A DNA stretch of 59,227 nucleotides. It comes from an uncultured Bacteroidales bacterium. GTDB lineage: Bacteria > Bacteroidota > Bacteroidia > Bacteroidales > Bacteroidaceae. The stretch lies in the NCBI GenBank assembly GCA_902773055.1, contig CACYCZ010000083.1, positions 1 to 59,227 of the forward strand. Direction: 5' to 3'. Every line of letters starts with the position of its first letter. The first letter of the stretch is position 1. The notes under the pieces are model-generated. The model saw only the letters and a list, made by a program, of their open reading frames with translations, had not been told where the DNA came from and did not search any database. The position numbers and the translations under genes are program-made. Shown here piece after piece: positions 52,433 to 59,227 of the stretch.

Positions 52433-52640
52433 TAACATATTAAAAGGCTGTTTTTCTCCCATTATCATAGCCCGCTACAATATCCTCTGAAAGGGGTGTT
52501 TTTTGCAGGCCTGCTGGTTTTCACTGGCAGGCCTTCCAGTTTCAACGCGCAGGCCTGCCAGTGAAAACTGTAAAGCCAGGGAAATTTGTCGTACTTGCCT
52601 GAAGGTGTAAAAATGTTAAATATATGTTTCGTTTTGTTAA
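52433..52640 (+). repeat. Dispersed palindromic repeat, copy 3
   Basis: Core 52483-52575. It carries the same arm A (GTTTTCACTGGCAGGCCT, 52517-52534) and arm B (52551-52568) as copy 2, exactly complementary. Arm C is lost (TAAAGCCAGGG instead). The right flank GTAAAAATGTTAAATATATGTTT resembles that of copy 1. The rest of the gap 52234-53172 shows only the two flanking promoters; I see no gene in it. Confidence 0.85.
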
Positions 52641-53089
52641 ACAACTGACACTTCGTCTTTGTGCCTGCTATAAGAAAGTTTTGTCTGCCCAAATATATAC
52701 TCTGGATGTCTGTGGTTCTCAGTTGTTGGGCATTCTTGTCCGCATCACTCGGGCTATTTTATCCTTCATTTTTGTGGGATGGTATATGCGGACACGGCAA
52801 GCCTGGTTTGTGATGGTCCTTGCCCCTAAGCATATTCATTAAATATTCCTGCAGATTATGCAGGGTGCTATAATGTGTTGCCAGCAGGAGAGGGGAATGA
52901 ATTATTACAGTATCTTCACTGGCGTTGGTGCTTCAAAGATAGATTGACTTGCTTTTCTGGCATGCTGAAAACCGTAAAATTGCAAATGAATGTTGCAAAA
53001 TATTTATGATGGCAGACACAAAAGAAAATAAAATTTGTTTTTTTTTAATTTTTAGGGGTTAAATGCTTCTCTGTTACGAAAAAAATGAC

Positions 53090-53097
53090 TATTTTTG
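53090..53097 (+). promoter_or_regulatory. -7 box (TATTTTTG) of the coiled-coil lipoprotein gene
   Basis: Exact TAnnTTTG match, about 75 nt before the ATG at 53173, giving an AT-rich leader. Confidence 0.6.
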
Positions 53098-53172
53098 CAC
53101 AGATTAAAGTGTACGTATCCTTCGTGGTAATATTGAAAATAGTATTAATCAATTTTATATAATTTATCAAAA

Positions 53173-55998
53173 ATGAAAAAGAAAATTACTCAATTGTTTG
53201 TGCTTGTGGTCGTTATCACTTGCATGGGGATGTTTAATTCCTGTAAAGACTATGATGAGGACAACTACAACGACCTCACATTGCAGCTGCGGGAAAATTC
53301 TAAGTTGACTGATATTATTCAGAATCAACTTGATGGACTGCGTGCTTCTGTTGACACTCTTCGTAATCGTATTGACACATTGAAGCAGTGCAATTGCTCT
53401 GACGCACACCTGAATCAGTTGATTGCTAATTACTATGCATCTAATCCCGCTGTTGGACACGATTCTGTTATAACAATTATTCAGGAATATCTGAATACAA
53501 ACCCTGGTATGACTCAAGCTCAGGTACAGAATCTGATCAATACAAGTCTGACCAATTATGTTACTGCAGAAGTTTTGAGGGATACAGTAAACGTAATTAA
53601 TCAGCGTATCGCAGATGCAGAGAATAGGGTTAAAAATCTTGTCAGCGATTCTATGAAGGTCGTAAGAGACTCTCTGCTGAGAATTTCCAGCGAATTGAAT
53701 GTTGTTTCAATGACTGCTAATTCAGCCATGTCAGTAGCAAACTCAGCGCTGAGCCTTGCACAGTGGGATTCAATCCAGATTGTTGCTTTGGGTGACTCTC
53801 TGAAGAATGTGGCTGTTACTGCAAGCAATGCTGCACAGCAGGCTGCTGTTAACGCATCTGCTATTTCTGCCCTGCAAGATGCTTACAACCAGCTGACAGC
53901 AAAGGATTCTGCAATGCAGAAGAGTATTGACAGCATCAAACTTGCGCTGGATGACTATGCAACAAAGGCAGAACTTCAGGTTGTTCAAGATTCTGCAAAT
54001 GCATTGTATACAAAAGCTATCAATTATATCAATGCCGCTGTTGACACTCTGATTGGCAGAGGTGAGTTCCAGGACAGTCTGGCTTCAATTACTGCTGCAT
54101 ATAAAGCTGCTGATGAAGCTCTCGCAGACTCAATTTCTGCACTGAAGACTCAGTTGGAAGCACTGGCAAGTCAGGTTAACAAGAACACTCAGGATATCAA
54201 GAACCTCAAGGATGCATTTGAGAATGTCCTCAACAAGATGATTACAAGTATCATCGTTCAGGGGGCAGTTAATCCGGTATTCGGTCAGTTCGCCCTGCCT
54301 GTAGGCGTACGCTCAAATATTCTCGTAGCATACTATGGCCAGTTTGAACACAATGTATACTTCCCGACGGTATCTACAAGCGATATGGTATATCCTGACT
54401 ATGCACTGACTGACAAGGATGCTGAAATGATCGGCTCTGACGTAATGGAGCAGGTATTTAAGAATGACGCAAATGGTTACGTTATCAGTGAAAAGGAGAA
54501 CAATGCCGGTAAAGTATACCTGACTGTTAATCCTAATACTGCAGACTTTACAGGTGCTCAGTTCGTAATGGAAAATACTCAGGGAACTGCATGCCCGATT
54601 GAATTGGGTACACTTGTTCCTTCTACCGACAAACTGACCTTCGGCTGGACAAAGGCTACTGTCAGCGGTAGCAGCGCAAATGCTTTCTATGAGGCTCCTG
54701 CAACATTGAAATCAGAGAATATCGATGCTGCTAAGTTCTCTATTGAACCAGGTCTGAAATCAACAGTTAAAGAAAACCTCAAGGCTGTTAAGAACAGAGA
54801 TTATGAGGGTATCAATATTTCTCAGCTCGCTCAGAAAGTATATGCACAGTTTGACGGCGTACTTGACGCAAATTGGGTTAAGGGTACATGGCAGGATTCT
54901 TTGGGTACACACAGTGTATTCTCAGAGGCTCTGCTTGCTGCAACAGCTGTTAAACCGCTGTCATACGCATTCTTGAATGATAGAAAAGTTGGTGATGCTA
55001 TCGTTAAGCGTTTGCCAAACATCACTCCGATTTCTAATGCTAATTTCAAGTTTGATGAAATTAACTTTGATCTGAGCAGCATTACCGTTACTGTTCCAAG
55101 CATCAATTTCGACATCATTGTTGATTTTGAGGATATCACACTTGATGAACTGGGTAACCTGATCGTTACTGTTGACGTTCCAGATTCTTTGAAATATGAT
55201 CCTATCACAAATACAGCAACAGTATTGACAACAAAGAAACAGGATGTAAATATTGAAAACTATTCAGAATGGGTAGACAAACTGGTTCTTTTGTTGAATA
55301 AGAAGGTTGAAGTATGGGGTCACCAGATTGAAGATGGTATCGAGAATCAGTTGAAGGCTAAATTCCAAGTTGCGTTGAATGACTTGGCAAATTCCATCAA
55401 CCAGATGATTCAAGACATTTCCGGTCAGATGAACACAAGCGTTAATGGTGAGTTGAGTAACATCGCAAACACTATTAATAAGAATTTGAATAACTACATC
55501 AGTAAGATGAACAAGTTCATTGGTTACTTGAACCAGGCTGTTACAAAAGTTAAAGGCGTTTTGAACAATGCCAACTATTATCTGCAGCCAGCAGTTGCCT
55601 ATGAAAATGTTACAGGTACATTGACCATGATGAGTACGTCAAAGGCATTCCCGACAGTATTCAACGGAACTGGTGCAAAGGCTCTCTATTTGACTTCATA
55701 TACAGGTGAAGTTGTTACTCCGGCTTACAAGAAGTTTGTTGCTATTACTGACGTAATCAAGGATGGCAAGTCTGCTAAGACAAACGATGCAGCATGTCTG
55801 GCTGAGTTTAATAAGGTTAAGGCTGCCAATAAGATTCAGTATAATGGTATGAACAACATGTATGCTGTTCTTGATGGTGACCAGCAGGCAGTTGCCTTGA
55901 TAGTTTCATCTACAGGTTACACTTACGAGGTTGTTTACTCCGCTCTTGATTATTTAGGCAAGATTTCAACTCGTAAATATTACGTGAAGGTTAAATAA
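53173..55998 (+). CDS. Large coiled-coil lipoprotein, probably surface or outer-membrane
   Basis: 941 aa. The signal peptide ends in a lipobox (GMFNSC, Cys near residue 24) followed by acidic residues (KDYDEDNYND), which in this phylum often favours outer-membrane or surface export. Residues about 35-110 and 150-360 have heptad-like patterns (LDGLRASVDTLRNRIDTLKQ; NKNTQDIKNLKDAFENVLNKM). About 360-600 looks globular. A second helical stretch at about 695-810 (LVLLLNKKVEVWGHQIEDGI ... NNYISKMNKFIGYLNQAVTKV) is followed by a beta-rich C-terminal domain. Codon use is strongly biased, suggesting high expression. I recognise no family. It lies directly upstream of an OmpA-family gene with no promoter box between them. 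Confidence 0.85.
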   Translation: MKKKITQLFVLVVVITCMGMFNSCKDYDEDNYNDLTLQLRENSKLTDIIQNQLDGLRASVDTLRNRIDTLKQCNCSDAHLNQLIANYYASNPAVGHDSVITIIQEYLNTNPGMTQAQVQNLINTSLTNYVTAEVLRDTVNVINQRIADAENRVKNLVSDSMKVVRDSLLRISSELNVVSMTANSAMSVANSALSLAQWDSIQIVALGDSLKNVAVTASNAAQQAAVNASAISALQDAYNQLTAKDSAMQKSIDSIKLALDDYATKAELQVVQDSANALYTKAINYINAAVDTLIGRGEFQDSLASITAAYKAADEALADSISALKTQLEALASQVNKNTQDIKNLKDAFENVLNKMITSIIVQGAVNPVFGQFALPVGVRSNILVAYYGQFEHNVYFPTVSTSDMVYPDYALTDKDAEMIGSDVMEQVFKNDANGYVISEKENNAGKVYLTVNPNTADFTGAQFVMENTQGTACPIELGTLVPSTDKLTFGWTKATVSGSSANAFYEAPATLKSENIDAAKFSIEPGLKSTVKENLKAVKNRDYEGINISQLAQKVYAQFDGVLDANWVKGTWQDSLGTHSVFSEALLAATAVKPLSYAFLNDRKVGDAIVKRLPNITPISNANFKFDEINFDLSSITVTVPSINFDIIVDFEDITLDELGNLIVTVDVPDSLKYDPITNTATVLTTKKQDVNIENYSEWVDKLVLLLNKKVEVWGHQIEDGIENQLKAKFQVALNDLANSINQMIQDISGQMNTSVNGELSNIANTINKNLNNYISKMNKFIGYLNQAVTKVKGVLNNANYYLQPAVAYENVTGTLTMMSTSKAFPTVFNGTGAKALYLTSYTGEVVTPAYKKFVAITDVIKDGKSAKTNDAACLAEFNKVKAANKIQYNGMNNMYAVLDGDQQAVALIVSSTGYTYEVVYSALDYLGKISTRKYYVKVK

Positions 55999-56044
55999 AA
56001 ATATAGCCTAAATTGAAAGACTAAATATTCTATCTGGTTCTTTT

Positions 56045-56073
56045 AGTTGCAGTTCCTTTTGGGAACTGCAACT
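56045..56073 (+). promoter_or_regulatory. Perfect 12-bp stem-loop between the lipoprotein and OmpA genes
   Basis: AGTTGCAGTTCC (56045-56056) / GGAACTGCAACT (56062-56073) with a 5-nt loop. No T run follows, so it is more likely an RNA stability or processing element than a terminator. Confidence 0.5.
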
Positions 56074-56126
56074 GAAGGAGACAGAAAAGAAAAAGTAATC
56101 AAAGAATAATAAAAATAAATAAGAAT

Positions 56127-57272
56127 ATGACAAAGAAAATTTTATTCGCAGCTTTGTTGGCAGTTACATGTTTTACTGCATCAGCTCAATCTGGTGAGAA
56201 GACTGTAGATGTTTTTAAGCCCCACTGGTATATTCAGGCTCAGGGTGGTGGTCAATATTCATTAGGTGAAATTTCCTTTAACAAGCTTCTTTCTCCTAAT
56301 GCTCAGGTAGCAGTTGGTTACAACTTTAACAAGGTTGTTGGTGCTCGCCTTAACGTTAATGGTTGGCAGAGTAAGGCCGGTTCAGAGTTAAACGGCAAGA
56401 CCTATAAATGGAAGTATAATTATATCGCTCCTGCATTGGATGCTACATTCAATCTCTCCAATTTGTTCAGCAGGTATAATCCAAACCGTGTTGTAAATGT
56501 TGGCGTATTTGCAGGTGTTGGTTTGAATATTGGTTTCAACAATGATGAAGCATGCGATGCTGCTGCTCAGATGCTTGCAGACAATGCCGCAGTAGTTGCC
56601 GCTGATGACCAATTCGTACGTTACTTGTGGGACGGTACCAAGACCCGTTTCATGGGTCAGGCTGGTGTTACTGTTGATTTCCGTGTAAGTAAGGCTGTAA
56701 GCCTTGGCTTGGAATTGAGCGCCAATACCGTTAATGACCGCTATAATTCCAAGAAGGCCGGCAACGCTGACTGGTATTTTAATGCACTTGCCGGTATTAA
56801 GGTTAATTTAGGTAAGAGTTCTACCCAGAAGACTGTTCCTGCTTGCTGCAAGCCAGCTCCGGCACCAGAGCCAAAGGTTGTAGAAAGAGTTGTAGAGAAA
56901 GTCGTTGAGAAGCCGGTTCCTGCTCCTGTAGCTGAAGTTAAGAAGGCTGAACCTCTCCGTCGTGATGTATTCTTTACAATCAAATCTACTCAGATTACTT
57001 CTGCTGAGATGAATAAGGTTGCCGAGATAGCAAATTATCTGAACGAGAATCCTTCTGCAAAGGTTACTATTACAGGCTATGCAGATAAGGGTACAGGTAA
57101 TGCAACAATCAATAAGAACCTTTCTGTTAAGCGGGCTAATATCGTGTCTCAGACATTGAAGAACAAATACGGCATTTCTGCTGATCGTATTGTTACAGAC
57201 TTCAAAGGTGATACCGAGCAGCCGTTTGCAAAGAACGAAATGAATCGTGTTAGTATTTGTATTGCTAAATAA
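56127..57272 (+). CDS. OmpA-family outer-membrane protein
   Basis: 381 aa with a signal peptide (cleavage after TASAQ near residue 21). Residues about 30-235 form an eight-strand-type barrel (HWYIQAQGGGQYSLGEI ... YFNALAGIKVNLGK). Residues 245-280 are a Pro/Glu/Val-rich linker with repeated VVE[RK]VVEK units and a CC pair. Residues about 285-381 are the OmpA/MotB peptidoglycan-binding domain (KVTITGYADKGTGNATINKNLSVKRANIV ... RVSICIAK). It tethers the outer membrane to the wall. Codon bias suggests high expression, probably co-transcribed with the lipoprotein gene. Confidence 0.92.
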   Translation: MTKKILFAALLAVTCFTASAQSGEKTVDVFKPHWYIQAQGGGQYSLGEISFNKLLSPNAQVAVGYNFNKVVGARLNVNGWQSKAGSELNGKTYKWKYNYIAPALDATFNLSNLFSRYNPNRVVNVGVFAGVGLNIGFNNDEACDAAAQMLADNAAVVAADDQFVRYLWDGTKTRFMGQAGVTVDFRVSKAVSLGLELSANTVNDRYNSKKAGNADWYFNALAGIKVNLGKSSTQKTVPACCKPAPAPEPKVVERVVEKVVEKPVPAPVAEVKKAEPLRRDVFFTIKSTQITSAEMNKVAEIANYLNENPSAKVTITGYADKGTGNATINKNLSVKRANIVSQTLKNKYGISADRIVTDFKGDTEQPFAKNEMNRVSICIAK

Positions 57273-57291
57273 GATTTGAATATTTAAAAGG

Positions 57292-57335
57292 AAGCCTGTC
57301 TACCTGTTTAAGCATGCAGGTTGGCAGGCTTTTTT
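57292..57335 (+). terminator. Terminator after the OmpA gene, only 13 nt before the next ATG
   Basis: AAGCCTG (57292-57298) with inner TACCTG pairs with CAGG and CAGGCTT (57317-57331), ending in a T run (57330-57335). The next gene starts at 57349, leaving no room for a promoter. Confidence 0.7.
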
Positions 57336-57348
57336 AATAAGCATCTAA

Positions 57349-58467
57349 ATGAAGAAATCATTACTGTTTGGCTTCTTATGCCTCTTTGCCGTCGTAGCAG
57401 GTGCACAGATTAAAGATGGTTTTTACCGGGTCCATAATCTGGCAACAGATCGATATATATATGTGTTAGATAATACAGGTAGTATCAATATAGCTACGGC
57501 CAGTGCTGATATGGGGGCTCTGAAGCTATGGAAAGATAAGTCGAAGACTTTGTCAGATCCTGCCACCATCGTTTATGCAGAATATCAATACAAGGGCTCA
57601 TATGGAGAGATGTATGATTTGCGTGCGCAAGGAACAGGTGTACATGATATTATCGGCTATTATGTCAATATCTTCCCTTATACAACTAATGGTGCGATCA
57701 ATCAATATTATGTATATGCAGAAGGTAAGTATTTGACAGACCCAGAACGTAGCTCTCGTGCTTTTGCATATCTTGGCACAACCGGGACGGGTGATTATCG
57801 TATATGGGTTGCTGATCCTGTCGATATGGAAGATAATTACTTTGCTGTTTCTCCCAGTATCGCCGTTGGAGGGAAATACTATGCTCCGTTTTATGCCTCT
57901 TTTGCATTTTCTTTTCCGAAATCAGGTTTGAAAGCAAAATATATTTCTAAGATTGATAATGGGTATGCCGTGATGTCTGAGGTTAAAACCGAGATTATAC
58001 CAGCTTCTATGCCGGTTTTTATCGAATGTAATAGTAATAATCTAGTCGATAATAAACTGCAACTGCTTGCAAGCAAAGAATCTTTTTCCGGTTCTAATTT
58101 ATTGCGTGGTGTTTATTTTAACTATGATGAACGCCAGAGAAGCAAGGATGCTCAGACGGCATATGATCCTAAAACAATGCGCGTGTTGGGGATTACGTCT
58201 GAAGGGAAACTGGGATTCGTGACGTCATCTACTATTTCATTTTTGCCGGCCAATCAGTGTTATCTGCCTGTTTCCGAAGGTACACCGGCTGAATTGACAA
58301 TAATAGATGAAAGCGATTATTTGGCAGGTATTAATCAAGTTAAGACAATGTCGCCCATTGCGCCAGTCTTTGATTTGAATGGCAAAAAGGTTTCAGAAAC
58401 AAGTTCTTCATTGAACTTGCCGCAAGGTGTATATATTTTTGGTGGCAAGAAGATATATGTGAAATAG
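57349..58467 (+). CDS. Secreted protein with C-terminal sorting-like tail
   Basis: 372 aa with a signal peptide (cleavage after AGAQ near residue 20). Residues about 22-110 begin DGFYRVHNLATDRYIYV, a pattern like ricin/fascin-type beta-trefoil entry strands seen in other Prevotella secreted proteins. The middle is beta-rich. The last 35 residues (VFDLNGKKV ... LPQGVYIFGGKKIYVK) have the form of the short C-terminal domain common in secreted Bacteroidales proteins and similar to that of the pseudogene at 9446-10238. Function unknown. Expression probably depends on read-through from the OmpA gene; a strong terminator follows. Confidence 0.8.
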   Translation: MKKSLLFGFLCLFAVVAGAQIKDGFYRVHNLATDRYIYVLDNTGSINIATASADMGALKLWKDKSKTLSDPATIVYAEYQYKGSYGEMYDLRAQGTGVHDIIGYYVNIFPYTTNGAINQYYVYAEGKYLTDPERSSRAFAYLGTTGTGDYRIWVADPVDMEDNYFAVSPSIAVGGKYYAPFYASFAFSFPKSGLKAKYISKIDNGYAVMSEVKTEIIPASMPVFIECNSNNLVDNKLQLLASKESFSGSNLLRGVYFNYDERQRSKDAQTAYDPKTMRVLGITSEGKLGFVTSSTISFLPANQCYLPVSEGTPAELTIIDESDYLAGINQVKTMSPIAPVFDLNGKKVSETSSSLNLPQGVYIFGGKKIYVK

Positions 58468-58481
58468 TTTCACTTAAGTGT

Positions 58482-58532
58482 AACATATAGGGGGATTCTT
58501 CTATTTTGAAGAATCCCCCTATATGTTTTTTT
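58482..58532 (+). terminator. Strong intrinsic terminator (20-bp stem)
   Basis: Arms 58482-58501 and 58508-58527 are exact complements with a G5/C5 block and a 6-nt loop, followed by a T run to 58532. Confidence 0.9.
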
Positions 58533-58593
58533 GTATTGCTGCTACAAATGGCCTGACTATCTTATTTATATCAGGAAACCATGTAGAGAGGAT

Positions 58594-58701
58594 ATGTCAA
58601 AAATAAATCACAGTTGTGCGGTGGAAGTACTTCTGCATTATGATATGTTTAAGGACAATTCAATGTCTTCAAGCGTTATTGGGTTATTGGGATTCAGATA
58701 A
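58594..58701 (+). CDS. Possible small protein (35 aa)
   Basis: ATG at 58594 to TAA at 58699-58701. The peptide (MSKINHSCAVEVLLHYDMF, then SSSVIGLLGFR) is partly hydrophobic with one Cys. No motif is recognised and no promoter is evident. It is one of two short frames in the otherwise gene-free stretch 58533-59147. Low confidence; may be chance. Confidence 0.2.
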   Translation: MSKINHSCAVEVLLHYDMFKDNSMSSSVIGLLGFR

Positions 58702-58929
58702 AAGTGTTTTATTTTATTGCTATCCGCTAAAAATTGTTACCAAAATTGTTAAGGTGTTTGTTATATAGTTTTTCAGGTCACATAAAGGAGCAGGGCTTAC
58801 TTCTTGTATCCATATCATTACTAATCGTTTTGCCAAGCAATATAAAAAGGTGGGGCTGTGTTGTGGTAATCTGCAGAAATTTGTATTTCTTTGCAGCCAT
58901 AAACGTTTATTATAGAAAGGAATATCATT

Positions 58930-59034
58930 ATGTCACAAGAAGAGAGAAAGGCAAAGATGGCCGAAAACAGAGCTGTCAACTCGAAAAAACTCGTAAGAAG
59001 TGCTTTCATGAGGTGGGCCATAGCACACCTGTGA
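58930..59034 (+). CDS. Possible small basic protein (34 aa)
   Basis: ATG at 58930 to TGA at 59032-59034. The peptide is basic and helical-looking (MSQEERKAKMAENRAVNSKK, then a C-terminal RSAFMRWAIAHL). The first part resembles a regular amphipathic helix. A competing longer frame (58734-59075) overlaps it but has poor composition. It lies about 130 nt before the next exported-protein gene. Unknown function; may be chance. Confidence 0.3.
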   Translation: MSQEERKAKMAENRAVNSKKLVRSAFMRWAIAHL

Positions 59035-59162
59035 CCAAAAGTTTCCATTCTACTGCAATCAGGGACTTGAACTGATAGAATACTAATTCCTATGCCCCGC
59101 AGAGAAACGTTGAATAATGCCAATTCCAAGCAATAACAATAATTAAAATGATAAACAAGACA

Positions 59163-59227
59163 ATGAAAAAAACATTATTCAGACTATGGATGCTCATGGC
59201 TCTGCCGATGATGCTGGGCCTGGGCAT
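59163..59227 (+). CDS. Exported protein, 5' end only (cut by window edge)
   Basis: The first 21 codons (MKKTLFRLWMLMALPMMLGLG) are a signal peptide; an in-frame ATG five codons earlier (59148) is less typical. The gene runs off the right edge, so the product is unknown. Confidence 0.6.
   Translation, partial: MKKTLFRLWMLMALPMMLGLG

Noticed and set aside
52624-52842. 72-codon plus-strand frame downstream of repeat copy 3
   Set aside because: Unusual composition (Cys, Arg, aromatic residues), no promoter and no motif; likely chance.
58734-59075. 113-codon plus-strand frame near the right edge
   Set aside because: Composition changes abruptly along the frame and no domain or signal is seen; the shorter frame at 58930 is at least as plausible.
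1-59227. tRNA or rRNA genes
   Set aside because: No T-arm (GTTCRANNC) sequence in a cloverleaf context and no rRNA stretch was recognised on either strand by eye.

Overview
The window looks like a chromosomal stretch of a Bacteroidales bacterium, most likely Prevotella or a close relative. Four observations support this. Promoter-like boxes of the Bacteroidetes type (TAnnTTTG) precede many genes. The trp operon has the order B-E-G-D-C-F-A behind a leader peptide with three consecutive Trp codons. Families typical of the phylum occur (LptD-like, DUF3078, DUF4296, nspC, a short DksA-like protein). Several secreted proteins end in the short 'GxYIxxGKKxxVK' type tail. No rRNA, tRNA, CRISPR array, integrase or intact insertion sequence was recognised.

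Layout. 0.2-1.6 kb: a secreted protein of unknown function, a dispersed repeat and a decayed locus. 1.65-6.7 kb: nadK divergent from pdxJ - DJ-1 family - ispD - recG. 6.8-9.4 kb: an M23/LysM peptidase and an M18 aminopeptidase. 9.4-10.2 kb: a secreted-protein pseudogene. 10.4-12.3 kb: an ECF sigma / membrane regulator / plug-like periplasmic protein operon. 12.4-13.7 kb: a nuclease/phosphatase-fold protein. 13.9-20.5 kb: the trp operon (minus strand) with attenuator. 21-26.2 kb: a minus-strand run of lipoprotein, TPR protein and family 2 glycosidase. 26.3-33.2 kb: pgk, nth, rpiB, tkt, a Dcu-type transporter and gdpD. 34-36.9 kb: an LptD-like protein. About 36.96-37.14 kb: a structured RNA resembling 6S RNA. 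37.2-42.2 kb: yidC, an S9 peptidase and a glycosyltransferase. 42.9-45.3 kb: a DUF3078 protein and a convergent nuclease/phosphatase-fold protein. 45.4-50.9 kb: ileS - dksA-like - lspA - DUF4296 lipoprotein. 51-52.2 kb: nspC. 53.2-58.5 kb: a large coiled-coil lipoprotein, an OmpA-family protein and a secreted protein. The right edge cuts into another exported protein.

Most of this is core metabolism and envelope biogenesis. The parts that gene calls do not explain are intergenic: (1) a dispersed repeat of about 100-160 bp in three copies, built from GCAGGCCTGC-like modules that can form alternative stems; (2) two arrays of 21-bp dyad-symmetric units, four units each; (3) the probable 6S RNA; (4) the trp leader; (5) stem-loops inside the 53-58 kb envelope cluster that may set relative expression. 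All function calls rest on reading translated sequences and motifs by eye; no database search was possible.
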